Shown in pieces: positions 8,446-16,628 of a DNA stretch of 51,503 nucleotides. Position 1 is the stretch's first letter. The number at the start of each line of letters is the position of its first letter. The notes below the pieces were generated by a model. The model worked only from the letters and a program-made list of their open reading frames with translations, was not told where the DNA came from and searched no databases. The DNA comes from Clostridiales bacterium (lineage in GTDB: Bacteria; Bacillota; Clostridia; Lachnospirales; Lachnospiraceae): assembly GCA_012523775.1 (NCBI GenBank), contig JAAYTK010000022.1:1-51503 (forward strand), in the 5' to 3' direction. Position numbers and translations under genes: made by a program.

Positions 8446-8646
8446 ATGAAAACATTAGATTATATTGCATTAATTCTAGTTGCAATAGGCGCCATAAACT
8501 GGGGCTTAATAGGATTTTTTGAATTCGATTTGGTTAAGGCTATATTTGGAGATATGACCTGGGTAAGCAGAATTATCTATGCTCTTGTCGGTATCGCAGG
8601 ATTATATTCCTTAAGCTTCTTTGGAAGATTAAGAAATGAAGATTAA
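8446..8646 (+). CDS. DUF378 small membrane protein
   Basis: A 66-residue protein and the only plus-strand gene seen. It matches the DUF378 family (YuzA-like): two transmembrane helices, the first containing ALILVAIGAINWGLIGFF and the second IIYALVGIAGLYSL, joined by a short polar loop and ending in a charged tail. The start at 8446 is chosen because AAGGAGG lies nine bases before it; an in-frame ATG at 8422 has no such site. It is divergent from the HlyD-like gene and convergent with the small P-loop gene. Family members are widespread in Firmicutes and their function is unknown. Confidence 0.88.
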   Translation: MKTLDYIALILVAIGAINWGLIGFFEFDLVKAIFGDMTWVSRIIYALVGIAGLYSLSFFGRLRNED

Positions 8647-8653
8647 TTAGGTG

Positions 8654-8720
8654 AAGGGACTGTTTTAAACGCATCAGGAGGGCAATGTACCCTCCTGAAT
8701 GTTATTTTTAACAGTCCCTT
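8654..8720. terminator. Long two-part hairpin between convergent genes
   Basis: An outer 11-bp perfect stem AAGGGACTGTT/AACAGTCCCTT (8654-8664 with 8710-8720) encloses a 9-bp perfect stem TCAGGAGGG/CCCTCCTGA (8674-8682 with 8690-8698). It begins eight bases after the DUF378 stop. It is a plausible terminator for that gene and perhaps for both convergent genes, but the T tract after it is short (TTTATATT), so termination strength is uncertain. Confidence 0.6.
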
Positions 8721-8782
8721 TATATTAATGACTATATTATAACCCGATAATAAGAATACAAATAATGAATATCAATGATATT

Positions 8783-9202
8783 CTAAAGTGATACACTTAC
8801 ATTCTGTTTCATTATATCAGGGATTTGATCATAGTTCATAGATATACTAATACATAGATTTATTTTGAATTGATTTGAAATCTTATCTAATTTCTTAAAT
8901 ACATGCTCGATATTATCATTATCTATCTTAGCTATAGTTAAGAAGCTGTCAAGATATATCGATTGTAAATCATGATCACAAGAAATGATACCTAAGAGAA
9001 AGCCAATGAATTCATCTGAATTCTCTATTAGATAATCCTTAACATTAATCAGTCTGACCTTATTGGAGAGCTCATACATATGTTTGTTGTTCTTGTCAAG
9101 ATAAACAATACTTCCCTTTGCAACATTAACTTCGGTGTTGACTTTCTCAAGAAGGATTTTAGTCTTACCCTTACCCTTCGCACCTGCAATTATCTGTATC
9201 AT
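8783..9202 (-). CDS. Small P-loop ATP-binding protein of unknown function
   Basis: A 139-residue protein starting MIQIIAGAKGKGKTK, in which GAKGKGKT (residues 7-14) is a clear Walker A loop at the extreme N-terminus. A hydrophobic strand SIVYLDKN follows where a second NTPase strand would be, and LQSIYLDSFL could supply a Walker B aspartate. There is no helicase, kinase or GTPase signature beyond this. Such short proteins occur in clostridia and are sometimes mislabelled as PilT-like. It has its own predicted promoter at 9301-9329 and a strong AAAGGAGGAG ribosome binding site, so it is expressed separately from the carboxypeptidase gene. Function not recognised. Confidence 0.75.
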   Translation of the reverse strand: MIQIIAGAKGKGKTKILLEKVNTEVNVAKGSIVYLDKNNKHMYELSNKVRLINVKDYLIENSDEFIGFLLGIISCDHDLQSIYLDSFLTIAKIDNDNIEHVFKKLDKISNQFKINLCISISMNYDQIPDIMKQNVSVSL

Positions 9203-9300
9203 TGTAATCTCCTCCTTTTGATAGGCCGCATAAATATAGCGTTGCCATATGTTGATGATGTCAGTAGAAAACCATATAAAATATTAAGTTTTATAAATTT

Positions 9301-9329
9301 ATTATAGTATAGTTATATAATAAAAACAA
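9301..9329 (-). promoter_or_regulatory. Predicted sigma-A promoter of the small P-loop gene
   Basis: TTGTTT (9329-9324), 17 bp, then a perfect TATAAT (9306-9301), all on the minus strand. It lies in the 170-bp gap after the carboxypeptidase gene and about 100 bp before the P-loop ATG. I saw no hairpin terminator in the same gap. Confidence 0.6.
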
Positions 9330-9372
9330 CAGATAAAACCATTCTATAGCTGTAAAATTCATTATTTATCAT

Positions 9373-10341
9373 CTAATTTTCTAAAACCAGGGAAAACAAA
9401 TCCGACATATCTGAATAAAGTCTGTCAATGTCAGCGGCCTTTAATATAACTGATATATATCGATTATCTTCATCATCGGTAAATAATAAAATCAGGCAAT
9501 TTCCAGCCTTATAAGTCACACCGGTTTTACCGCCTATTACTGTTATGCCCTCAGGAGCTTCTCTTTCTTCTCTTAGATACAGATTCGTTGAATTAAAGCT
9601 AAGTTCCTTGTCCTTTTTGTCTTTATCTTTAAAGCTGGCGGTATACGAGCTTTTATTAATAATATTAATAAATGTATCGTATTGAATAAGCTCTTCAAAT
9701 ATCAAATATATATCATAAGCGGTCGAATAATGGTTATCATCGTGTAAACCATGAGAATTAGTAAAGTTGGTGTGAGAGGCCCCTATTTTTTTGGCTTCTG
9801 AATTCATAAGCTTAACGAAAGCCTCTTCACTGCCGCTCATATGCTCGGCTATGGCGATTCCAGCATCATTTCCCGAATATATTAATAAACAATGAAGTAA
9901 GGCATCCAGAGTTATAATATCGCCTTCTTCAAATCCACATATCTTTGCTCCCGGCTCGGGAATATGAGAAGCATTGTAGCTGATGGTTACACTGTCGGTT
10001 AATTCTCCGTGCTTTAACACCACCAAAGCAGTCATAAGCTTCGTTAGACTGGCCGGATATAACCTTTTATACAGATTTTTGGAGTACAAAGCCTCATTAT
10101 TTGTCACATTACAAAGAAAGGCAGCTTCAGAGCTAACCAAACCGTTATTAGCATCTTCTTCCACATTCGTAGATATTACAAGGTTTTTGGCAAAAAAATC
10201 ATTTTCATATAATTCTATACCAAAATCCGTCTTTGTGGATGAGGCATAATCCTGATATGAAAAAAACTGATCAGAGGTTTTTTGACAGCCGCCCATTATC
10301 AATACAATTATAAGTAATATGGCAAGATAATACCTTCTCAA
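9373..10341 (-). CDS. Lipoprotein D-alanyl-D-alanine carboxypeptidase (peptidase S11)
   Basis: A 322-residue penicillin-binding carboxypeptidase that trims the terminal D-Ala from peptidoglycan stem peptides. All three active-site motifs are present: S98-L-T-K101, S156-G-N158 and K272-T-G274. The N-terminus is a hydrophobic signal ending in IMGGC, so Cys19 is the likely lipidation site. The protein would thus be a membrane-anchored lipoprotein, unlike DacA proteins anchored by a C-terminal helix; it lacks the usual C-terminal beta domain, ending soon after the catalytic domain. The start is TTG with AAAGGA nine bases upstream; the nearer ATG runs straight into a stop. It follows mgsA by 13 bp. 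Confidence 0.9.
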   Translation of the reverse strand: MRRYYLAILLIIVLIMGGCQKTSDQFFSYQDYASSTKTDFGIELYENDFFAKNLVISTNVEEDANNGLVSSEAAFLCNVTNNEALYSKNLYKRLYPASLTKLMTALVVLKHGELTDSVTISYNASHIPEPGAKICGFEEGDIITLDALLHCLLIYSGNDAGIAIAEHMSGSEEAFVKLMNSEAKKIGASHTNFTNSHGLHDDNHYSTAYDIYLIFEELIQYDTFINIINKSSYTASFKDKDKKDKELSFNSTNLYLREEREAPEGITVIGGKTGVTYKAGNCLILLFTDDEDNRYISVILKAADIDRLYSDMSDLFSLVLEN

Positions 10342-10354
10342 TTAAATCATTCCT

Positions 10355-10753
10355 TTATGATTTAAATAATTCTCTCCAATCCATATCGCCACGATCCATC
10401 GCTTTAACCAACAGCTCTGCCGTAGCAAGGTTGGTTGCCAGAGGAATATTATGCTTATCACATAATTGAAAGACGTTATTAACATCCGGCTCATGTGATT
10501 TAGGTGTTAAAGGATCCCTAAGAAATATAACCATATCAATCTGATTATGCTCTATCTGGGTTCCTAACTGCTGGGTTCCTCCCAGATGTCCTGCAAGGTA
10601 TTTATGGATAGTAAGATTGGTAACTTCCTCTATCAGACGTCCGGTAGTACCGGTTGCATACAAAGTATGCTTGCTTAAAATGCCTCTATAAGCAATACAG
10701 AAGTTTTGCATGAGCTTCTTTTTTGCATCATGGGCAATCATTGCAATATTCAT
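10355..10753 (-). CDS. mgsA: Methylglyoxal synthase-like protein with altered catalytic residue
   Basis: A 132-residue MGS-domain protein, the size of bacterial methylglyoxal synthases, which convert dihydroxyacetone phosphate to methylglyoxal and phosphate. It retains IAHD (D9), the phosphate-binding ATGTTGRLIEE block, LRDPL (D80) and HEPDV (H87, D90). The family motif GGDQQ, however, reads GGTQQ: the residue equivalent to E. coli Asp71, the main catalytic base, is Thr60 (codon ACC at 10576-10574). Activity is therefore doubtful or different. GGAGG precedes the ATG. It lies between rodA and the lipoprotein carboxypeptidase with short gaps, so it is probably cotranscribed with envelope genes. 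Confidence 0.85.
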   Translation of the reverse strand: MNIAMIAHDAKKKLMQNFCIAYRGILSKHTLYATGTTGRLIEEVTNLTIHKYLAGHLGGTQQLGTQIEHNQIDMVIFLRDPLTPKSHEPDVNNVFQLCDKHNIPLATNLATAELLVKAMDRGDMDWRELFKS

Positions 10754-10769
10754 GTATATACCTCCAATC

Positions 10770-11882
10770 TTATCTTTTTGATTTTTTAGGCTGTAGCCGA
10801 ATATTTAATATTATTCCGATTGCAATCATACTGCTTATTAATGAACTTAAACCCTGACTTAAAAAAGGAAGCGGTATCCCAGTATTGGGTAATATTGCAG
10901 TAGCCACTCCTATATTGACAAATACCTGGAAGGCAAACATCGAGGCTATTCCAATAGCTATAAGCGTTCCCATCTTGTCCGGTGCCATTCTGGCAGTAGA
11001 CAGACATTTATATATAATAAATGCAAATAGCAACAATATAAATATGCTTCCGATAAATCCAAGCTCCTCTCCTGCTACTGAAAAGATAAAATCACTTTCG
11101 GCTATGGGAACATGTCTGTATCCTCTAAGATTTGAGGCTTCTTCAGCAAAGCGCTTACCGATTAACTGTCCTGAGCCGATTGCTTGGATAGAATTCTCCT
11201 GTTGATACATGGTTGCAGGATATGCTTCCGGATTTAATATGGATAATATCCTTTCCTGTTGGTAAGGATTAAGTAATACCTGATAGTCCTGCTGTACATA
11301 CCAGAATAAACCCCATATCGAAGGGACTCCTACAATTAGTATTGGAAGAATAATCTTCCAGCTTATACCTGCGGCAAACACCAGCATAACAAATACCAAA
11401 ATAAGAACAATACTGGTCGATAAATCAGTCTGAGTCAATATTAAATAAGTAGGTATTGACATCAATATAATTGATATTAATAAAAATAAAAAATTATTGA
11501 TTCGATGTTCGAATACTATAAAAAGTTTCGCAAAGAAAATTATCAATATGATTTTAGTAAGCTCCGACGGCTGAAGTTCAAAAAACTTTAAATCAAGCCA
11601 CCGTCTCGCATTATGATGCTCTACTCCAATCAGCTTTACCAATACCAATAACACCAAATTAATCAGGTATAGGATAATATAAAACTTACAGATAAAATGA
11701 TAGTCAATTAATGAAACCACACCGGCGATACAAAGACCGCCAATAAGGCCAATAATCTGCTTTTTATAATCATCCGGTTCAACCTGCATAATTAAGAACA
11801 CACCAATGGATATTAGAGTGGTCACCACAATCAGCAAGGATATATTATACCTTTTGAAATCATAATTCTTAAAATTAAACAT
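10770..11882 (-). CDS. rodA: RodA peptidoglycan glycosyltransferase (SEDS family)
   Basis: A 370-residue polytopic membrane protein with about ten transmembrane helices, of the SEDS family that polymerises lipid II into glycan strands. Family motifs include HNARRWLDLKFFELQPSE (about residues 93-110), the IAESDFIFSVAGEELGFIG block and the C-terminal ATAILPNTGIPLPFLSQGLSSL. Clustering with mreBCD, PBP2 and min genes favours RodA over FtsW. The cognate transpeptidase is probably the long PBP2 at 13777-16626. AAGGATG precedes the ATG. The sequence gives no reason to suspect loss of activity. Confidence 0.93.
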   Translation of the reverse strand: MFNFKNYDFKRYNISLLIVVTTLISIGVFLIMQVEPDDYKKQIIGLIGGLCIAGVVSLIDYHFICKFYIILYLINLVLLVLVKLIGVEHHNARRWLDLKFFELQPSELTKIILIIFFAKLFIVFEHRINNFLFLLISIILMSIPTYLILTQTDLSTSIVLILVFVMLVFAAGISWKIILPILIVGVPSIWGLFWYVQQDYQVLLNPYQQERILSILNPEAYPATMYQQENSIQAIGSGQLIGKRFAEEASNLRGYRHVPIAESDFIFSVAGEELGFIGSIFILLLFAFIIYKCLSTARMAPDKMGTLIAIGIASMFAFQVFVNIGVATAILPNTGIPLPFLSQGLSSLISSMIAIGIILNIRLQPKKSKR

Positions 11883-11894
11883 CTAAATACATCC

Positions 11895-12170
11895 TTATTT
11901 CTTAGAAGCCTTCATATCCTTTATCGGAATATTAGCAAACAGTGCAGGAACTGTGCCGTTGTGTGTCTCGGATTCTGTCTGCGTAATCTTAATATCAAGT
12001 CCATCTAAGTCAATTTCAATATACTTTGATATTACAGCAATAATATCGTTTTTAATTTGTTCCATAACTTCGGGTGAGCAACCTGCGCGGTCCGATACTA
12101 GAACCAATTTTAATCTGTCCTTCGCAATGCTGCTGGTTCCCTTCCTTCTAAAAAGATCTGCCAAGCCCAT
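11895..12170 (-). CDS. minE: Cell division topological specificity factor MinE
   Basis: A 91-residue protein that stimulates MinD ATPase and drives Min pattern formation. The N-terminal segment LADLFRRKG and the following SIAKDRLKLVLVSDR correspond to the membrane-targeting and anti-MinCD helix; the remainder (EVMEQIKNDIIAVISKYIEID) is the dimerisation domain. Having both MinE and DivIVA in the same organism, as here, is typical of many clostridia. GGGGAGG precedes the ATG, 12 bp after the minD stop, so it is cotranscribed with minD. Confidence 0.94.
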   Translation of the reverse strand: MGLADLFRRKGTSSIAKDRLKLVLVSDRAGCSPEVMEQIKNDIIAVISKYIEIDLDGLDIKITQTESETHNGTVPALFANIPIKDMKASKK

Positions 12171-12182
12171 GATATACCTCCC

Positions 12183-12974
12183 CTAATATCTTCTGTTTTT
12201 TCCAAAAAGCTTACTAAAGAATGAGTTCCTTTCATTTAGATCCAAGAAAGGCACTTCATCACCTGCTAATCTTCTTGCTATATTCATATAAGCCCGTCCT
12301 GCTAAGGAATCTGAGCCAACTAATGGTTCACCTTGATTTGTAGAAATAACAATACTTTCATCATCAGGTACGACACCGATTAAATCGATGGCAAGTATTT
12401 CGGTCACATCTTCGCTGGACATCATATCGCCTCGCTTAACCATGTCCATACGCAGTCTGTTAACAACCAAATAGGTTTCTTGCATTTCATTGGCTTCCAA
12501 TAAACCAATTATACGGTCAGCATCTCTGACGGCCGAAACTTCAGGGGTGGTAACAACTAATGCCTTGTCGGCTCCTGCTATGGCATTTCGAAATCCCTGC
12601 TCAATACCTGCCGGGCAATCCATTAGTATGTAATCGAACTCTTCTCTTAACTCATCTGCCAGCTTTCTCATCTGCTCAGGAGTTACCGAATTCTTATCTC
12701 TTGTCTGAGCAGAAGGCAGTAGATAAAGGTTAGGATAACGTTTATCTTTAATAAGAGCATTACGGATCCGGCAATTACCTTCAATGACATCCACCAGATT
12801 ATAGACTATTCGGTTCTCAAGACCCATGACAACATCCAAATTTCTTAGACCTATATCTGTGTCTATCAATACGACCTTCTTTTCAAGCATTGCAAGTCCG
12901 GTACCGACATTGGCAGTGGTAGTGGTTTTACCTACTCCACCCTTTCCAGATGTAACAACTATTACTTCTCCCAT
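12183..12974 (-). CDS. minD: Septum site-determining ATPase MinD
   Basis: A 263-residue ParA-like ATPase that binds membrane in its ATP form, recruits MinC and is released by MinE. The deviant Walker A GKGGVGKT occupies residues 10-17, followed by DTDIGLRNLD and the MDCPAG switch II region. The C-terminal amphipathic membrane-targeting helix is visible near FFSKLFGKNR. I set the start at the ATG at 12974, where MinD proteins normally begin (MGEVIVVTSG), with GGAGG eight bases upstream. An in-frame ATG at 13022 with a weaker AGGA site would add 16 residues. The GGAGG lies in one arm of a possible hairpin within an unusual leader. Confidence 0.95.
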   Translation of the reverse strand: MGEVIVVTSGKGGVGKTTTTANVGTGLAMLEKKVVLIDTDIGLRNLDVVMGLENRIVYNLVDVIEGNCRIRNALIKDKRYPNLYLLPSAQTRDKNSVTPEQMRKLADELREEFDYILMDCPAGIEQGFRNAIAGADKALVVTTPEVSAVRDADRIIGLLEANEMQETYLVVNRLRMDMVKRGDMMSSEDVTEILAIDLIGVVPDDESIVISTNQGEPLVGSDSLAGRAYMNIARRLAGDEVPFLDLNERNSFFSKLFGKNRRY

Positions 12975-13055
12975 ATACTTATCCTCCAGTCCATTTTGGA
13001 GGCTTTGCCTCCTGTATTGCATTTTTATCCTATTAACAAGCACTGATAATGCTTG
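12975..13055 (-). promoter_or_regulatory. Structured minD leader with competing hairpins over the Shine-Dalgarno
   Basis: Between minC and minD the minus-strand RNA can form CAAGCA/TGCTTG (13055-13050 with 13042-13037), then either GGAGGC-AAA-GCCTCC (13012-13007 with 13003-12998) or CCTCCA/TGGAGG (13002-12997 with 12988-12983). The last stem covers the minD Shine-Dalgarno; the middle one competes for the same CCTCC. The layout resembles a sequester/anti-sequester switch. It is read by eye only. Confidence 0.5.
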
Positions 13056-13069
13056 TATATATTCTGTAA

Positions 13070-13744
13070 TTATAAGCGAATATCATTAATAACGCTTTTG
13101 TTAAGTGGTTCAATATAAATATTACCGTCTTCCAAAAAAGCAATCTTTGCTTCTTTTACTTCATCCTTCAAAGGCTTATCAGGAGATCTGGCGATTGTAT
13201 CTGCAATGCGGATTTGGGTTGGACGCATATCCAGGGCAACAACAAAAGAATTAGTGTTCCCGGATGCTCCCGCGTATGCAGTACCCTTTAAGGAACCCAG
13301 TACGATAATATTTCCCTTTGATACAACTCTTGCTCCGTTGTTAACATCCCCGATTATTACTACGCTGTTATCAAACTCCAGGGACGCTCCGGAACGTAAT
13401 ATTCCCTTATAAAACTGACCGGTATTATTCTCAAGCTCCATAAGCTTTTGTTCAAGGGTCTTTTTAAACAACTCCTCTTTTTTCGGATCGTCTTCTATAA
13501 TACAAACAATCTGCATATCAGTATTGGATTCTATTATATTCAGAATTTCCCTCTGTTCATCATTTGAAAGAGTTCTACCCTCAAAGCTTATTGCCATTTT
13601 AGCTTTTTTAAAGAACTTACTGGATTCTCTGAATTTCTCAGTAACCTGTTCCTTCAGCTCTTCAAAGCTAATGTCAGGGCTTAAGACGACAATAATACCG
13701 TAATTATTACCTTTTATGATTACTGAATTATTAACGGATTTCAT
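13070..13744 (-). CDS. minC: Septum site-determining protein MinC
   Basis: A 224-residue inhibitor of FtsZ assembly, directed to the membrane by MinD. The N-terminal FtsZ-interacting domain spans about residues 1-100, and the C-terminal domain (about 110-215) shows the repeated Gly-rich beta-helix pattern with GILRSGASLEFDNSVVIIGD and NNGARVVSKGNIIVLGSLKG and AGASG motifs that bind MinD. GGAG precedes the ATG. It is the first of three adjacent min genes (minC-minD-minE), directly downstream of the PBP2 gene, and separated from minD by a structured 95-bp gap. Confidence 0.95.
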   Translation of the reverse strand: MKSVNNSVIIKGNNYGIIVVLSPDISFEELKEQVTEKFRESSKFFKKAKMAISFEGRTLSNDEQREILNIIESNTDMQIVCIIEDDPKKEELFKKTLEQKLMELENNTGQFYKGILRSGASLEFDNSVVIIGDVNNGARVVSKGNIIVLGSLKGTAYAGASGNTNSFVVALDMRPTQIRIADTIARSPDKPLKDEVKEAKIAFLEDGNIYIEPLNKSVINDIRL

Positions 13745-13776
13745 GGTTATCTCCTAATTTTTATATATTTATTGGA

Positions 13777-16626
13777 TTAATCTGAAAATGCCGCAATATC
13801 GTTTTCCGGCAGGACTGCTTCATTTGATACTAAATCCTCTTTGTCTCCAAGATCAAAGTATAGCTGATATATGTCTCTGGCTGTCTCTGCTGCATTACCG
13901 GAGGTATGACCGTTAGGAATAACAACGGTTACAGAGATTTCGGGCTTTTCATAAGGAGCAAAGGATACGAATAAAGCGTTATTTGGCTTACTGAGGCTTA
14001 TCTGAGATGTACCTGTCTTAGCGGCTACCGTAACTCCCAAATCACCGTAAAGACCGTATACAGAACCTCTTTGTTCATTAGCTACCATATACATACCCTT
14101 ACGAACAGCATCCCAGGTTGAGTTCTTAATATCCGTTAAGCTCTTATATATCTCCGGTTCTTTCTTCAGAATGATACTGCCGTCCTTACTAACGATACGA
14201 TCCAGTAGGGTAAGATTATAATTAGTTCCATGATTAGCTATGGTCGAAACATATCTTGCCAATTGAATCGGCGTATATAGGTTGGTTCCTTGTCCTATAG
14301 TGGTACGTACTGTATCCTTGTCCGATACATTAGGCATAGCCTCTCCTATCTCTACACCGGATTTGGTGTCCAAACCAAAAAGCGAAGCATATTTTTTTAT
14401 TCGGTTTAGGCCCAGCTGCTCGATGAATTCACCGCTACTGTCAATGCCTAAACGATAGCCTGTTTCATAGAAATAATAGTTACAGGATACCTTAATGGCA
14501 TTTGACATATCCACTGCTCCATGAGAACGGGGGTGTATATGGCACTTGGCCGGAAGAGCAATCTTCTCAAATATGCCAAGGTCGAGGATTTTTTCATAAG
14601 GGTCCACAACCCCTTCTTCAAGACCTGCTACGGCTGTAACCATCTTAAATGTAGAACCCGGAGCCGTCAACTGGGTGGTCGGTCTGTTCATCAACGGATA
14701 GGTCTTATCCGAATGGAGCCAATTATAATAATCTGCGTCTATCTTATTGGCAAGCATATTATTATCATAGCTTGGATATGTTACCATCGCCAGTACATTA
14801 CCGTTATTAACGTCTGTGATTACAATCGAACCGCTGCAGGGTTCTAATGCAAGCATCGCAGGTGTGATTTCCAGAGTGCGGATTTTGTCTTCCATAAACT
14901 TATAAGCCGATATGGCACCTGACTCTAATTTGGCAATATCCTCTTCATTATATTCTAGCACACCTTGAGCAAATAATAAAAGACAAATTTCAGTTCCTGA
15001 CAATTTATACGAAAACACTAAATAACGATATATCTTTTTATTAAATTTGCTATCCTGTTCTAAAATATCCCATGTATGTTCCAGCAATTTCTGATATAAT
15101 TCCTCTGAGCTGAAAAATGTATTAACATTAAGCTTTGAAAGATCCACATAATTATTTGCCAGAGTATATTGTAGAAAGCTGCTTAATGATATTTTGTTAT
15201 TTAGATAGGACCGAAGCATTGTATTGTCTTTATCTATGTCATTAATTAGTATTACACCTTGTTCTGTAAGCACATTGTAGATATAATCCAAATACTCCTC
15301 CATATCTCCGGCTTTATTGTTAGTGATTTCGTTATCAGGCGCCAATAATGAGCTAAGCTTCGAAAATAATTCGGCTTTAGCCTCCTTAAACTTACCATAT
15401 ACCTGCTTTTCCAGTTTATGTGCAGTTGGTGAGGATAGTCTGTCGATGTCAATGATATTATTATCAATTAGTGCGTAATAGACCTCATAAATAGGCGTAT
15501 ATATCTTACTGGCACTTTCCCCTTTGGTTCCATAATCCAGATCCGGTCTTAAGTGATCCAAAAGAATACCGGCTATTCTCTTTTCCAATATGTGAAATGC
15601 GGCTTTTTGAAGGTTCCCGTCTATAGTAAGATATATATCGTTACCTGCAGTCGGCTCTTTTCTTTCGACTACCCCTATAACTCTGTTATTATCATTAACC
15701 GTGACGATTTCACTGCCCTTGGTTCCGCCTAGATAAGCCTCAAATTCCTTTTCCAAGCCTGTTTTTCCGACAATGTCGGTGGAGTTGTAATACTCTTCAT
15801 CTCTTTCAGCGTTAAGCTTTTCCAGTTCTTCGGCATTGATAAGCCCAGTATAGCCAAGCATATGGGCGAAATATATGCTGTCATGATATACTCTTTTGGT
15901 CTGCTGCTTAATTTCTACTCCGGGAAGATCAGCAATATTCTCCATTATCATGGCAACAGTGCCTTCCGAAATATTGGATGCCACCGTTATCTGCATGAAT
16001 TTCGGATAATTATTAAACAAAGCATATCTTACACTCATTATTTTAAGTGTTTCTTCAATCGTATATTCATTTGATATACCAAACATCGGATATATTTTAG
16101 AGCCTTCCTTCAGAAAATAATATACTTCCTTTGCAGAAGCATTAAGCTGCTCTTCTGTCAGCTGATTATTCTCCAAAGCATAGGCATAAACATTTCTTTT
16201 AAAGCGGTTAAGTGCCGCGCCGGATATGGTAAATTCAAACTCTTCGTTTCCGGTATGAATAATATAAAACGGATTATCAAGAGTATCACCGTTTTCTTCG
16301 ATGATTTGTACCAGTTTATGAATTACCGCATTTCTCTGATCATTCGATGTTATTTGAGTACTATCCTCCATAACGACAGAATATGATAAGGTGTTTGAAG
16401 CCAAGAGCATTCCGTTACGGTCATATATATTACCTCTTGTACTTTTTATTTCCCTGCTCTCTGTATTCCTATACTCGTATTCCTCTGCATGGGTAGGTCC
16501 TTCCACTATCTGTAGCACAAATAAGCGATTTATTAATATCCCAAACAGAACGATATAAATAAATGCTATAGGAAAAAGTCTTGATTTTATTAATCGTTTT
16601 AAAGCATCAAGAAATATATCAAACAA
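13777..16626 (-). CDS. Class B penicillin-binding protein 2 with a large insertion
   Basis: A 949-residue peptidoglycan transpeptidase, much longer than the usual 600-720 residues. It has one N-terminal transmembrane helix (about 16-36), a dimerisation domain beginning at KSTRGNIYDRNG (61-72), and the transpeptidase motifs S658-T-F-K661, S714-C-N716 and K870-T-G872. Between the strand YLTIDGNLQKAAFHILEK (332-349) and the strand GSIVITDVNNGNVLAM (599-614) lie about 245 mostly helical, charged residues that normal PBPs lack at this place. The start is TTG with GGAGGAG upstream. It follows mreD by two bases and should pair with RodA in elongation (PBP2/MrdA role); the insertion's function is unknown. 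Confidence 0.92.
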   Translation of the reverse strand: MFDIFLDALKRLIKSRLFPIAFIYIVLFGILINRLFVLQIVEGPTHAEEYEYRNTESREIKSTRGNIYDRNGMLLASNTLSYSVVMEDSTQITSNDQRNAVIHKLVQIIEENGDTLDNPFYIIHTGNEEFEFTISGAALNRFKRNVYAYALENNQLTEEQLNASAKEVYYFLKEGSKIYPMFGISNEYTIEETLKIMSVRYALFNNYPKFMQITVASNISEGTVAMIMENIADLPGVEIKQQTKRVYHDSIYFAHMLGYTGLINAEELEKLNAERDEEYYNSTDIVGKTGLEKEFEAYLGGTKGSEIVTVNDNNRVIGVVERKEPTAGNDIYLTIDGNLQKAAFHILEKRIAGILLDHLRPDLDYGTKGESASKIYTPIYEVYYALIDNNIIDIDRLSSPTAHKLEKQVYGKFKEAKAELFSKLSSLLAPDNEITNNKAGDMEEYLDYIYNVLTEQGVILINDIDKDNTMLRSYLNNKISLSSFLQYTLANNYVDLSKLNVNTFFSSEELYQKLLEHTWDILEQDSKFNKKIYRYLVFSYKLSGTEICLLLFAQGVLEYNEEDIAKLESGAISAYKFMEDKIRTLEITPAMLALEPCSGSIVITDVNNGNVLAMVTYPSYDNNMLANKIDADYYNWLHSDKTYPLMNRPTTQLTAPGSTFKMVTAVAGLEEGVVDPYEKILDLGIFEKIALPAKCHIHPRSHGAVDMSNAIKVSCNYYFYETGYRLGIDSSGEFIEQLGLNRIKKYASLFGLDTKSGVEIGEAMPNVSDKDTVRTTIGQGTNLYTPIQLARYVSTIANHGTNYNLTLLDRIVSKDGSIILKKEPEIYKSLTDIKNSTWDAVRKGMYMVANEQRGSVYGLYGDLGVTVAAKTGTSQISLSKPNNALFVSFAPYEKPEISVTVVIPNGHTSGNAAETARDIYQLYFDLGDKEDLVSNEAVLPENDIAAFSD

Positions 16627-16628
16627 AA

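Noticed and set aside
12975-13022. Possible 16-residue longer MinD starting at an upstream ATG
   Set aside because: The extension is not conserved in MinD, while the start at 12974 has a better ribosome binding site and gives the canonical N-terminus.
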